This document shows, in pieces, positions 53,285 to 62,433 of a stretch of DNA of 64,000 nt. A program made the translations under genes and the position numbers. The DNA lies in NCBI RefSeq assembly GCF_008330945.1, contig NZ_CP043488.1, positions 310,001 through 374,000 of the forward strand. The letters run 5' to 3'. The number at the start of each line of letters is the position of its first letter. The first letter of the stretch is position 1. This stretch comes from Labrys sp. KNU-23 (GTDB taxonomy: Bacteria; Pseudomonadota; Alphaproteobacteria; Rhizobiales; Labraceae). Under the pieces are notes generated by a model, which searched no databases, had not been told where the DNA came from, and worked only from the letters and a program-made list of their open reading frames with translations.

Positions 53285-54235
53285 TCACAAACTCCTCGAC
53301 ACGAAGAGAAGCAGTGCCCCCAGCAGGCTGAGCATCAAGGCTGCGCCAAGAAAATCGGGGACACGGAAGACGCGCATCTTGGCCACCATCGTCTCGAAAA
53401 CGGCGAGGAGGGCAGCGGCAAGCAGGAGCTTGATGAAGTAGACGATGGCGCCGATCAAATAGGCGCCGGCGGGCGCACCGGCAGGGGCAAGCCACCAGGG
53501 AGCGAAGACGCAGCCGATCAGCGAGATATAGAGCACGAGCTTGAGCGAGGCCGACAGCTCGATCAGCGCGAGGTGGCGTCCGGAATATTCCAGCACCATC
53601 GCCTCATGCACCATTGTGAGTTCGAGATGCGTGGCCGGATTGTCGATGGGGATCCGCCCGTTCTCGGCAATGGCCACCATCACCAATGCGATCAGGGCGA
53701 GCGCGAGCGATACCCTCAGCCCGACCGAGACCATGAAGCCGGCGAGATAGGAAAGCTGGGTCGAGCCGGCGAGGAGCGCGACGGAGAAGACGATCATGAT
53801 CATCGCCGGCTCCGCCAGCGTGGCGATCATCATTTCCCGGCTGGCGCCGATACCGCCGAAACTCGTGCCGATATCCATGCCGGCCAGGGCCAGGAAGAAG
53901 CGGGCACTGCCCAGGAGAGCGATCACGACGATGAGGTCGGCCGACCAGCTGAACTGCAGTCCGGTGGCAAAGGTCGGCACGAGAGCGGCGGCCACCCATG
54001 TCGCGGCGAAGATCGCATAGGGCGTGACGCGAAAGAGCCAGGAAGCATTGTTGGCCAACACCACCTCCTTGCGCAGGAGGCGCAGAAGGTCGCGGTATGG
54101 CTGGAATGGGGAGGGCCCGCGCCGGCGCAACAGATGAGCCTTGATCCGCCGCACCAGGCCGGTGACGAGCGGTGCCAGGCAGAGCACGAGAAACATCTGC
54201 AGGGCCTGGATGGCCAGGCTTTCGATCACGGCCAT
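53285..54235 (-). CDS. hyfC: HyfC/NuoH-like membrane subunit
   Basis: This 316-residue membrane protein has eight to nine helices and the NuoH-like loop (RRIKAHLLRRRGPSPFQPYR, DLLRLLRKEVV), which in complex I shapes the quinone pocket, plus the Glu-containing HEAMVLEYSGRHLALIELSA near residue 217. It anchors the peripheral arm to the membrane. It overlaps the hyfB-like gene by ten bases. Confidence 0.88.
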   Translation of the reverse strand: MAVIESLAIQALQMFLVLCLAPLVTGLVRRIKAHLLRRRGPSPFQPYRDLLRLLRKEVVLANNASWLFRVTPYAIFAATWVAAALVPTFATGLQFSWSADLIVVIALLGSARFFLALAGMDIGTSFGGIGASREMMIATLAEPAMIMIVFSVALLAGSTQLSYLAGFMVSVGLRVSLALALIALVMVAIAENGRIPIDNPATHLELTMVHEAMVLEYSGRHLALIELSASLKLVLYISLIGCVFAPWWLAPAGAPAGAYLIGAIVYFIKLLLAAALLAVFETMVAKMRVFRVPDFLGAALMLSLLGALLLFVSRSL

Positions 54236-56235
54236 GACGCCAGCACCACGAGCAAGAAAACAAGCAGCAGGAAGACCAGACTCAGATATTGCCGGATGGT
54301 GAGATATTGCAGGCGGTCGAGCCGCTCAGCGGCAAGCAGGACGGCCTTGACCAACGGTCCGTAGATCCCATCCCAGACGAGGTCCCGCAAACTCACCAGA
54401 AGACGAGCGGGCCGCTGGTCGCCAGGCCTGGGCATGTCAACGCTTTCGCGGGCGCGGAACAGGGTGGCGCCGTAGACGCGCCGGATCGGCTGGGAAAAGC
54501 TGGTGGCGCTGTATTGCGTGATCGGACTGGTGTCTGGAAAGCCGCAATCCCAGGCAGGACCTCGTCTTACGGCCCGCGACGCCAGACGGTGGATGGCGTA
54601 GGCGGACAATGACGCCGAAAAGGTGATGAAGACGAAGACGAGCAGGCCGTTGTAGGAACTGCGGCTCGCGGCAACCGGTATGATGGTGAGCCAATCCACA
54701 CCGGCCTGTGCCGGCATGCGCGCCTGAACCGCGTAGGACACCGCCGGTGCGATGCCATCGATGATGAAGCCCGGAAGAATTCCCGCCAGCAGGCACAGGC
54801 TGGCAAGTGCGATCATCGCGCTTTGTGACCAGCGATCAACCTCGCGTGCTTCCTGGGCTGCGAGCGTGCGGGGGCGCCCCAGGAAAATCGTGCCAAAGGC
54901 GCGAACGAAGCAGGCCGCCGCCAGGGCTGCGGACAAGGCGAGCAGGGCGCCGATGGCCGGCACCAGCAGCTTGAGGCCCCATTGGGGAATCTGCGGGCTC
55001 AGCAGGATGGCCTGAAACGTCAGCCATTCGGATGCGAAGCCGTTCAACGGAGGCAGAGCCGAGATGGCGACACAGGCGACCAGTACGACGGCGCTCGTCA
55101 CGGGCATGCGGTGAATGAGCCCGCCCAGCGCGTTGAGGTCACGTTGCCCGGTCGCCGTCAGGATGGCGCCGGCTCCGAAGAACAGCACGCTCTTGAACAG
55201 GGTATGATTGAGGATGTGGAACAAGGCAGCCGTCATGGCCAGCGCGGCAGCTGCACTGAAACCATTCGCCTGAAAAGCCAGTGCCAGGCCGAGGCCGGCG
55301 AATATGAGCCCGACATTCTCGATCGTGCTGTAGGCGAGCAGCCGCTTGAGATCGGTCTGCATCAGGGCCTGGAGAATGCCGAGAACCGCCGAGGCACCGG
55401 CCGCGACCAGGATCGGGACGCTCCACCACCATTCCGGCGAACCGAGCAGGTCGAAGACGATGCGGATGAAGGCATAGATCGCAACCTTGGTCATCACCCC
55501 GCTCATGAGGGCCGAGACATGGCTCGGTGCTGCCGGGTGAGCCAGGGGCAGCCAGACATGGAGAGGCACCAGGCCAGCCTTGGAGCCGGTACCGAGCGTG
55601 ACCAGGGCGAGCACTGCGGCGATCGCCGTTTCCGTCGGGACTTGATGGCGAATTTGATCGAAGGCGTAAGCACCCTGGCTACCAGCCAGAAGGCCGAAGG
55701 CCAGCAGCAGTGCCAGCGAACCGAAACTCGCCATCACGATATAGACATAGCCGGCCTTGAGGTTGTCCTCCTCGCGATGATGCGCGAGCACCAGCGCCCA
55801 GGACGCCAGCGACATCAATTCCCAGGAAAAAAGGAAGGCGAAGGCATCCGCGGCGAGGACGACAGCGTTCATTCCCGCAAGGAAGGCGGGATAAAATGGC
55901 AATACGCGCAAAGGCTCGTGCTCATGCTTTCCGTAACCGAGCGCGTAGAGGCTCGCAGCGGAAGCACCGAGGTTGACGATGGCCAGGAAGAAGGCGCTCA
56001 ACGCATCGATATGGAAATTTGCACCAATCCAGGGCAGGCCGAGGGGCAATTTCAGATCCGCCTCGGGAAGGCGGACGAGCAGATGCGTGAGCGCGGTCGC
56101 CACGAGCACGAACGAAGCGCATAGACTTGCTGAATAGATGAACGTGGTTGCAGACGAGTGGCGTCTTGCTACGAGCGCCGCGAGTGCAATGGCCAGCAAG
56201 ACCGCGATACACCCCAAAGCGACGGCAAGCGTCAT
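54226..56235 (-). CDS. hyfB: HyfB-like antiporter-type membrane subunit
   Basis: This 669-residue membrane protein of the NuoL/HyfB type has about 16 helices. Key parts are FLFSWELMSLASWALVLAHH with the helix-5 Glu, GTGSKAGLVPLHVWLPLAHP with the helix-7 Lys, and YSTIENVGLIFAGLGLALAF. A long C-terminal part includes the HyfB-type segment WDCGFPDTSPITQYSATSFS. It is the first structural gene of the operon, four bases after the XRE regulator gene. Confidence 0.9.
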   Translation of the reverse strand: MTLAVALGCIAVLLAIALAALVARRHSSATTFIYSASLCASFVLVATALTHLLVRLPEADLKLPLGLPWIGANFHIDALSAFFLAIVNLGASAASLYALGYGKHEHEPLRVLPFYPAFLAGMNAVVLAADAFAFLFSWELMSLASWALVLAHHREEDNLKAGYVYIVMASFGSLALLLAFGLLAGSQGAYAFDQIRHQVPTETAIAAVLALVTLGTGSKAGLVPLHVWLPLAHPAAPSHVSALMSGVMTKVAIYAFIRIVFDLLGSPEWWWSVPILVAAGASAVLGILQALMQTDLKRLLAYSTIENVGLIFAGLGLALAFQANGFSAAAALAMTAALFHILNHTLFKSVLFFGAGAILTATGQRDLNALGGLIHRMPVTSAVVLVACVAISALPPLNGFASEWLTFQAILLSPQIPQWGLKLLVPAIGALLALSAALAAACFVRAFGTIFLGRPRTLAAQEAREVDRWSQSAMIALASLCLLAGILPGFIIDGIAPAVSYAVQARMPAQAGVDWLTIIPVAASRSSYNGLLVFVFITFSASLSAYAIHRLASRAVRRGPAWDCGFPDTSPITQYSATSFSQPIRRVYGATLFRARESVDMPRPGDQRPARLLVSLRDLVWDGIYGPLVKAVLLAAERLDRLQYLTIRQYLSLVFLLLVFLLVVLASWP

Positions 56236-56239
56236 GGCC

Positions 56240-56533
56240 TCATTCCTCCATTCCGTCCATGTCGACGGTGTGTGGGGCCTTTGGCGCGGATTGCCTGAGG
56301 CGAACCCCCCGCCCGCCTGACGAACTGATGTTGCCCTCGCCGATCAGTTCGACACCGGCCGCGGCGAGGGCCTCCACAAGCTTCATCAGAGAGTCGACAT
56401 TGCCCCGGATAAGGCCCGTTCGTGCCTCCATGCGCTGGATCGTCGGCACAGAAAGGCCCGATAGTGCGGCCAGCTTTTTCTGGTCGATACCGAGAAGGGC
56501 ACGGGCTGCCCGCAATTGCGCTGCAGTGATCAT
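56240..56533 (-). CDS. XRE-family regulator heading the hyf-like operon
   Basis: With the ATG at 56531-56533 (GGGA upstream) the protein has 97 residues: an XRE helix-turn-helix at residues 3-55 (AQLRAARALLGIDQKKLAAL, SGLSVPTIQRMEARTGLIRG) and a short basic tail. An ATG eight codons earlier is possible. The choice of 56533 is supported by the operator 81 bp upstream, the same distance as for the operator before spermidine-synthase-like gene 2. Only four bases separate it from hyfB, so it is cotranscribed with, and probably regulates, the operon. Confidence 0.82.
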   Translation of the reverse strand: MITAAQLRAARALLGIDQKKLAALSGLSVPTIQRMEARTGLIRGNVDSLMKLVEALAAAGVELIGEGNISSSGGRGVRLRQSAPKAPHTVDMDGMEE

Positions 56534-56613
56534 CGTCCCAAGCTCACTGAGTGCCATAATTTATATGCAATTTAGAGCTTAATATCCCTATATAACAATC
56601 TCAACACTTATTA

Positions 56614-56632
56614 TTGATGTTTCACGCATCAA
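56614..56632. promoter_or_regulatory. 19-bp palindromic operator (site 2)
   Basis: TTGATGTTTCACGCATCAA matches site 1 (48969-48987) at all but three or four positions and keeps both outer arms (TTGATG, CATCAA). It is 81 bp before the chosen XRE start. Confidence 0.65.
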
Positions 56633-56869
56633 TGGCGCCAATGATGTGTGGCGGGAGACGATACCCAGATTGGCAATGCGCTTGCGACGCGTTGGCGGGA
56701 GTTTTTGAAGATGTGTTATTGGAAAATATTTTGAGCGTAATTGGTGAAATAAGCTATGTATGTTTTTCAAATATATATATAAATATACCGATAATACTTT
56801 ACTAGGTGTTTTTCATTAAAAGTAAAAATATGGGTTCGAATAAACTTTAGATTTAGTGTCAGGTGCGTA

Positions 56870-57661
56870 ATGAGCGAGTTTTCTGATCATTCGAAAAGGC
56901 GCACTTTAGCAGTCCAGTTTGTCGATAGTCTGGAAGGTGCGGTTGGTGTCGAGCGCAACGAAATCGCAGATACCCGACTCGGCGTCGCCCTATGCTTCAT
57001 CGCCGGTGGCGTGAATGCAGGAGGGTTCCTCGCTGTCGGGCAGTACACCTCCCATATGTCCGGGGTGATCTCGTCGCTGGCTGACAACCTCGCGCTTGGG
57101 GCTACACATCTGGTGCTGGGCGGCTTGGGGGCGTTGACGGCATTCCTTCTGGGCGCCGCCTGTTCGGCTTTCCTGATCCATTGGGGGCGGCGGCATCGTG
57201 CCTATGGTCAATATGCCTTTCCGCTGGTCGTAGAGGCGATTCTATTGCTCCTCTTTGGTCTGATCGGTGGCCTCTACAATCACCGGGTCTTCTTCGTGCC
57301 GGTGGCCATTCCATTGCTGTGCTTTATCATGGGCCTGCAAAACGCAATCATCACCAAGATTTCCCGGGCTCGAATCCGGACCACCCATCTGACCGGCATG
57401 GTGACGGATCTTGGAATTGAACTGGGCAAGCTTTTCTATTGGAACAGGACAGCAAATACTCCCGGTGCCAGGGTTGTTGCAGATCGAACGAAGCTCTCCT
57501 TGCTGTGTTCTTTGCTTGGTGCCTTTCTGACAGGCGGATTGGCGGGCGCTTACGGGTTTCATTTGATTGGCTTTGCAGCCGTGCTTCCATTGGCCACCCT
57601 CTTGTTGATCTTAGCGGGTGTGCCATTGGCCTTGCGACATCCGAGGCAGCGATACCCTTAG
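56870..57661 (+). CDS. YoaK/DUF1275-family membrane protein
   Basis: This 263-residue protein has six predicted membrane helices and the DUF1275 pattern: AGGVNAGGFLAVGQYTSHMS at about residue 45, FIMGLQNAIITKISRARIRT near residue 165, and THLTGMVTDLGIELGK. The first 35 residues are cytoplasmic. The family is widespread and without proven function; transport is suspected. It is a single gene, transcribed away from the hyf-like operon. Confidence 0.85.
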   Translation: MSEFSDHSKRRTLAVQFVDSLEGAVGVERNEIADTRLGVALCFIAGGVNAGGFLAVGQYTSHMSGVISSLADNLALGATHLVLGGLGALTAFLLGAACSAFLIHWGRRHRAYGQYAFPLVVEAILLLLFGLIGGLYNHRVFFVPVAIPLLCFIMGLQNAIITKISRARIRTTHLTGMVTDLGIELGKLFYWNRTANTPGARVVADRTKLSLLCSLLGAFLTGGLAGAYGFHLIGFAAVLPLATLLLILAGVPLALRHPRQRYP

Positions 57662-58060
57662 GCTCAGGACGTTGGTATTGGGACTGTCCCACTCGAGCAG
57701 TAAATGACAATCCGAACATTGCCGTCACACTGCTCGTGCGATCAATTTGCTGTCGCATGGATCGGCTCCGCGCCACCTGCGCCCTGTCCTTCGCTTGAAG
57801 GCGTATCGAGGGCATGTTTCCTGCTGCCGGCCTGCCGGTGTCGAGGCTTCGACGCGTTCCTCTGATAATACGATCGCGACGTTTAAACAGGGGCCCGGAT
57901 ACATCCGCGCTGGGCAGCATGGGATTTATGCGATTCACGCATTAATTCCATGCCCATAACTCGTTTGTATTGGCCCATCCGCTCAGCGTACTCTCATTCT
58001 GGAACTAAAATAAAGTCAGCATCCACAATAAGCTGGCGAACACCGGAACGGGGATAGTGC
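57662..58060. other. intergenic region upstream of the amino-acid ABC operon
   Basis: No gene is supported. The right half carries the dyad described separately and must hold the operon promoter. Confidence 0.5.
57924..57946. promoter_or_regulatory. inverted repeat upstream of the amino-acid ABC operon
   Basis: ATTTATGCG and CGCATTAAT flank ATTCA (9-5-9, one mismatch), with weaker symmetry extending to about 57912 and 57955. It lies about 115 bp before the first gene and is a likely operator; no regulator gene is adjacent. Confidence 0.45.
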
Positions 58061-58948
58061 ATGAATGGTGCGCCCTTGCAGGGTAGTGGTGGGTTGACGA
58101 TCGTCAAGCCAAGGAAGTACGGCACGACTTTGCTGGCATTCCTTTGTATCCTGACGCTCGTTTTTATTGGGAATGCATTTAGAACCGGCGACATTGCTTG
58201 GTCTTATGTTGCGGAATATCTGTTCTCCCGACCCGTCATGCTCGGTGTGGTCGGCACAATCGTCATGACATTCTGTGCCATGGCGCTTGGCGTTGCGCTC
58301 GGCATCGCCGCCGCGATCATGCGGATGTCCGACAACAAGGTGCTGCGGGCGATCTCCAGTGGCTATGTCTGGCTTTTCCGTGGAACGCCGACGCTTCTTC
58401 AGTTGCTTTTGTGGTTCAATCTCGCGCTGATCTTCCCCACCATCAGTTTCTTCGGCCTCTATTCGGTCAATACGGTCGATGTGATGACGCCGTTCATGGC
58501 GGCTTTGCTCGGGCTCGGCATTCAGCAAGGCGCCTATACGGCCGAAGTGGTGCGCGCCGGCCTGCTCTCCGTTGATCGCGGCCAAACCGAAGCCGCTCTC
58601 TCGATCGGGATGACCAAGTTCCGCGCCATGGTCGGCATCGTCTTGCCGCAGGCCATGCGCGTGATCGTGCCGCCTATCGGCAACGAGACCATCGGCATGG
58701 TGAAGCTGACGTCGCTCGCCAGCGTCATCCAGTATTCGGAAGTGCTGCGCAGCGTGGAAGACGTCTATTACGCCAATTCGCGCGTGATCGAACTGCTGAT
58801 CGTCGCAACCATCTGGTACATGGTCGTCGTCACCGTACTCAGCGGCATCCAGATTTATATCGAGCGCTATTTCTCGCGTGGCTGGGGCCGTCGCGACCAA
58901 GCCAAGGGGTCGATGCCGAACCTGCCGGCGGAAGAGGTGGCGAAATGA
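58061..58948 (+). CDS. polar amino-acid ABC transporter permease
   Basis: This 295-residue protein has a long N-terminal part and five membrane helices of the HisM/GlnP type. The motif [16 protein letters not shown] and the ATPase-contact loop [20 protein letters not shown], then [15 protein letters not shown], are clear. It works with the ATPase and binding protein encoded next; a single permease gene suggests a homodimer. Its stop overlaps the ATPase start (ATGA). Confidence 0.88.
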   Translation: MNGAPLQGSGGLTIVKPRKYGTTLLAFLCILTLVFIGNAFRTGDIAWSYVAEYLFSRPVMLGVVGTIVMTFCAMALGVALGIAAAIMRMSDNKVLRAISSGYVWLFRGTPTLLQLLLWFNLALIFPTISFFGLYSVNTVDVMTPFMAALLGLGIQQGAYTAEVVRAGLLSVDRGQTEAALSIGMTKFRAMVGIVLPQAMRVIVPPIGNETIGMVKLTSLASVIQYSEVLRSVEDVYYANSRVIELLIVATIWYMVVVTVLSGIQIYIERYFSRGWGRRDQAKGSMPNLPAEEVAK

Positions 58949-59706
58949 CCCCGGTGATCTCCATCAAGGGCGTACAGAAGTCCTTCGGACAATTCCAGGT
59001 CCTCAAAGATATCGACTTCGAGATCGCAAAGGGCGAGGTCGTCTGCGTGATCGGCCCGTCCGGTTCCGGCAAGAGCACGTTCCTGCGCTGCATCAACCAG
59101 CTCGAGAGCGTCGATGAAGGCATCATCATCGTCAATGGCGAGATTGCCGGCTATCGCCGCAAGGATGACAAGCTCTATCCCCTCGGCGACCGGGCCGTCG
59201 CGCGCCAGCGCCAAACCGTCGGCATGGTGTTCCAGCGCTTCCATTTGTTTCCCAACAAGACGGTCCTCGAAAACATTACCGAAGGCCCGATCAAGGTGCA
59301 AAGGCGCAATGGCGAAGCCTGTCGGGAGGAGGCGCGCGCTTTGTTGCGGCGCGTCGGCCTAGCCGACAAGGCCGGCTCCTATCCCTCGGAACTCTCGGGC
59401 GGCCAGCAGCAGCGCGTGGCGATCGCGCGGGCCCTCGCCATGAAGCCGGAGGCGATGCTGTTCGACGAGCCGACTTCGGCGCTCGATCCCGAGCTGGTGG
59501 GCGAGGTGCTCGGCGTCATGAAGGAACTGGCCAAGTCGGGCACCACCATGATCGTGGTCACCCATGAAATCGGCTTCTGCCGTGAGGTCGCCGACCGCGT
59601 GCTGTTCATGGATCGAGGCACCATCGTGGCCTGCGGCACGCCTGCCGAGATCCTGGAAAACCCGCAGAACCCTCGCGTGAAGAGCTTCGTTTCCGCGGTC
59701 CTATGA
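58945..59706 (+). CDS. polar amino-acid ABC transporter ATPase
   Basis: This 253-residue ATPase has Walker [10 protein letters not shown] (about residue 38), the signature [20 protein letters not shown] (about residue 150), Walker [13 protein letters not shown] and the H-loop VVTHEIGF. It belongs to the GlnQ/HisP group. An insertion after the Q-loop region ([19 protein letters not shown]) is seen in a subset of these proteins. It overlaps both neighbours. Confidence 0.92.
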   Translation: MTPVISIKGVQKSFGQFQVLKDIDFEIAKGEVVCVIGPSGSGKSTFLRCINQLESVDEGIIIVNGEIAGYRRKDDKLYPLGDRAVARQRQTVGMVFQRFHLFPNKTVLENITEGPIKVQRRNGEACREEARALLRRVGLADKAGSYPSELSGGQQQRVAIARALAMKPEAMLFDEPTSALDPELVGEVLGVMKELAKSGTTMIVVTHEIGFCREVADRVLFMDRGTIVACGTPAEILENPQNPRVKSFVSAVL

Positions 59707-59732
59707 CAACAAACATGAAAGAGGAGAACACA

Positions 59733-60560
59733 ATGAAGGGTTTGTCGCTCTTGGCGGCTACCGTGGCGATACTCGCCGCAACCAGCGCTTTCGCGGACAA
59801 CAAGCTCAATCTGAAGACCGAGGGAGAGCTGCGTGTCCTGATCAACCCGATCTATCCGCCCATGGAGTTCGTGAACCAGAAGAGCGGCGTGCAGGATGGC
59901 TTCGACGTCGATCTGGCCAACGCCATCGGAAAGAAGCTGGGCCTGGAGGTCATCTTCATCAATTCCGCCTTTGCCGAGCTGCAAAGCGGCCTGCAGACGG
60001 GGCGGGGCGATGTGATCATTTCCGGCATGAGCGACAACCCCAAGCGCCAGGAAGTCATGGATTTCGTGGACTACATCACCAGCGGCCCGATCTTCTTCAC
60101 CACCAAGGCCAATGCCGATAAATACAAGACCAGTACGGATCTGTGCGGCCAGAAGATCGCCGGAAGCCGCACCGGCACGTTTCCCGACAATGTGAAGGCT
60201 TGGAGCGAGAGCAATTGCGTCGGCAAGGGCAAGCCGGCCGTCCAGTTCGACGGCACGGCGGATTCCAACGCGGCTCGCCTCGGCATGCGCCAGGGACGCT
60301 ATGATGCCGTCGTTCAGGGCGTCGAGACCATCGCCTATCAGATGAGCGTCGAGCCTGATACCTATGTCATGGTCGGTGAGCCGATCCTCACCAACGACGT
60401 CTTTGGCATGGGCTTCAAGAAATCGAACACGGCCCTGCGCGATGCCGTCGCCCAGACCTTGGATGGTCTGATCAAGGACGGCACCTATGCCGACCTCCTG
60501 AAGAAATGGGGCTTGAACCACAATGCCGTGGAGAAAGCCGTCATCAATGGTGTGAAATAG
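59733..60560 (+). CDS. polar amino-acid ABC transporter binding protein
   Basis: This protein of about 275 residues has a signal peptide (MKGLSLLAATVAILAATSAF, cleavage near AD) and the SBP_bac_3 fold: LRVLINPIYPPMEFVNQKSG, DGFDVDLANAIGKKLGLEVI, RGDVIISGMSDNPKRQEVMD. The start ATG at 59733 has GAGGAG before it; an ATG at 59703 overlapping the ATPase stop would add ten non-signal residues. The ligand is probably a polar or acidic amino-acid-like compound. A strong hairpin follows the gene. Confidence 0.88.
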   Translation: MKGLSLLAATVAILAATSAFADNKLNLKTEGELRVLINPIYPPMEFVNQKSGVQDGFDVDLANAIGKKLGLEVIFINSAFAELQSGLQTGRGDVIISGMSDNPKRQEVMDFVDYITSGPIFFTTKANADKYKTSTDLCGQKIAGSRTGTFPDNVKAWSESNCVGKGKPAVQFDGTADSNAARLGMRQGRYDAVVQGVETIAYQMSVEPDTYVMVGEPILTNDVFGMGFKKSNTALRDAVAQTLDGLIKDGTYADLLKKWGLNHNAVEKAVINGVK

Positions 60561-60570
60561 CGGCCGGGCA

Positions 60571-60618
60571 GGCGGGCAGCGACCCCAAGGCGACAATGCG
60601 CTGGGGTCGCTGCCCGCC
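60571..60618 (+). terminator. strong hairpin after the amino-acid ABC operon
   Basis: GGCGGGCAGCGACCCCA (60571-60587) pairs perfectly with its inverse (60602-60618) around a 14-base loop. No long T run follows, so it may slow or end transcription or protect the 3' end, lowering expression of the genes behind it. Confidence 0.65.
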
Positions 60619-60644
60619 TCGCACCGCTCGTCGGTCATATTCAA

Positions 60645-61523
60645 ATGTTGGACTCTCCTTATGACAGCCGCAGGCGCCCTTCCTGGCCCTCCGGAAAACG
60701 ATCTGCCGTCGCCCTGGCCTTCGATGTCGACGGACCGACGGGCGATGCCATGCTCGACGGCAGCCTGCGCGACAATCTGCGCTACTTTACCGAGGGCGCC
60801 TACGGCCCCTGGCGGGCTGTGCCGCGCCTGCTGGGACTGCTTGAAGAATACAGTCTCGTCGCCACCTTCTTCGTCCCCACCTGGGTGGTCGAGCATTGGC
60901 CGGCCCGATGCGAGGCGATCCTGCGGGCAGGGCACGAAATCGCCTATCACGGCCATCGCCACGAAGTCTTCATCGACTGCACGCCCGACCAGCAGCTCGA
61001 GATCATGCACCGCTCGGCGGCCGTGTTCAGACAGAAGCTCGGGATCGGGCCGGTCGGCTTTCGCACGCCGTCGGGGGACTGGAGCCTGCAGACAGCGGCG
61101 CTGCTGCGCGATTTCGGCATTGTCTATTCAAGTTCGATGCGTGGGGACGATCGCCCCTATTTCCATCCTTCCTCGGATGGCAAGCCGGGGCTGGTCGAAA
61201 TACCCGGCCGATGGGATATCGACGACTATACGGCGCTTGCCTATTTCGAGGATCCGGATTTTCCCGTGGGCCTCGATCGCATTCCCGATTTCCGGGCGGT
61301 GGAACGCAATTGGCGGGCCGAATTCGAGGGCTTTCACCGCGACGGATTGTGCTGGACCACGATTTTCCATCCCAAAGTGTCCGCCAAGCCTGGCCGCCTC
61401 GCCATTCTGCGCGGCCTGTTCGAGGCAATCCGCGCCCATGACGATGTCTGGGTCGCCTGCTGCCGCGACGTCGCACAGTGGTGGCTCGATCTGCACGGCT
61501 TTTCCGACGAAGTGATTGCGTGA
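60645..61523 (+). CDS. polysaccharide-deacetylase-fold hydrolase, metal site intact
   Basis: This 292-residue protein belongs to the NodB-homology fold of the PuuE/HpPgdA kind. The metal site can be read: Asp in ALAFDVDGPTG (about residue 30) and the two His of EIAYHGHRHEVF (about residues 107-111). FRTPSGDWSLQTAALLRDFG is the next family block. No signal peptide, so it acts in the cytoplasm, more like allantoinase-type amidohydrolases than cell-wall enzymes. It heads a set of four adjacent genes after the amino-acid transporter. The substrate may be the imported compound or an N-acyl or cyclic derivative. Confidence 0.8.
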   Translation: MLDSPYDSRRRPSWPSGKRSAVALAFDVDGPTGDAMLDGSLRDNLRYFTEGAYGPWRAVPRLLGLLEEYSLVATFFVPTWVVEHWPARCEAILRAGHEIAYHGHRHEVFIDCTPDQQLEIMHRSAAVFRQKLGIGPVGFRTPSGDWSLQTAALLRDFGIVYSSSMRGDDRPYFHPSSDGKPGLVEIPGRWDIDDYTALAYFEDPDFPVGLDRIPDFRAVERNWRAEFEGFHRDGLCWTTIFHPKVSAKPGRLAILRGLFEAIRAHDDVWVACCRDVAQWWLDLHGFSDEVIA

Positions 61524-61524
61524 C

Positions 61525-62433
61525 ATGACCGTTTTAGAAAACGTCGATGCGCCCGAAAGGTTTTCCTGGCCGGCGGGCAAATCCTGCGCCGTGGTGGTGA
61601 GCGTGCTGTTCGACGATGGCCTGGATGCCATCGCTCGGGCACCCGATCTCAAGAACCGGAGCAAGAGTTTCTCGGTGTGGGAATATGGTGCCAGGCGCGG
61701 CGTCGATCGCCTCCTGGAACTGTTCGATGAGCTGGCGCTGCGGACCAGCTGGTTCGTGCCGGGGCTCGTCGCTCAAAAACATGCCGATCTCGTGAGGCGG
61801 ATCAGCAGCAGCCATGAGATCGCCTGCCGCGGCCTGGCCTTTGAGGATTTCGGGGGGCTTCCGCCCGAAGAGCGCAAGGAAATCCTGCTGCGCTCGCGTG
61901 CCATCATCGAAGACATCGCAGGCCGCCCGGCCGATGGCTTTCGTCTGCCGCAAGGAAGATGGCCGCGGCATTTCGACCAGTGTTTGGTCGAGGCCGGCTT
62001 CAAATGGTCGGCCTCGCTCAACGGTGATGATCTGCCCTATCTGCACCGCTCTTCGCTGGTCGAGATCCCCGTCCATATCGAGCTGGAGGATCGACCCTAT
62101 TTTCAGTTCAATTTCACGCCTCCCTTCCCGAAGGGCCTTGGGCGTATCGCGTCCTACGACGGCGTCCTGCACAATTGGATCACCGAATTCGACGCCTATC
62201 GGCGCTATGGCCTGTGCTACGTGCTCCAGGTCCGCCCCGAAATGCTGGGTACGCCCGGCCGTATCTTCATTCTCCAGGACCTGCTGCATCACATACTCGG
62301 CCATGACGATGTCTGGTTGACGACGGGCGGAGACCTGGCGGCGTGGGCAGCGCAGCGGGCATCCCCCGCACCTGCCGACCATCCGCTGGAGGTCTTCGAG
62401 GCCTACTGCAGGGAAGAGGCCTGCGATGAGTGA
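61525..62433 (+). CDS. polysaccharide-deacetylase-fold protein, metal ligands lost
   Basis: This protein of about 302 residues is a paralogue of the preceding one, aligned from WPAGKSCAVVVSVLFDDGLD through SFSVWEYGARRGVDRLLELF to the end. Where the first has YHGHRHE it reads CRGLAFED, so both metal-binding His are gone although an Asp is still present. It is probably inactive on its own and may pair with the first protein. It starts one base after the previous stop and overlaps the next gene. Confidence 0.75.
   Translation: MTVLENVDAPERFSWPAGKSCAVVVSVLFDDGLDAIARAPDLKNRSKSFSVWEYGARRGVDRLLELFDELALRTSWFVPGLVAQKHADLVRRISSSHEIACRGLAFEDFGGLPPEERKEILLRSRAIIEDIAGRPADGFRLPQGRWPRHFDQCLVEAGFKWSASLNGDDLPYLHRSSLVEIPVHIELEDRPYFQFNFTPPFPKGLGRIASYDGVLHNWITEFDAYRRYGLCYVLQVRPEMLGTPGRIFILQDLLHHILGHDDVWLTTGGDLAAWAAQRASPAPADHPLEVFEAYCREEACDE

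Noticed and set aside
51401-56124. Long plus-strand frames (51401-52627, 53219-54364, 54982-56124) opposite the hyf-like genes
   Set aside because: Very hydrophilic His/Asp/Glu/Gln-rich products are the expected shadow of membrane-protein genes read backwards.
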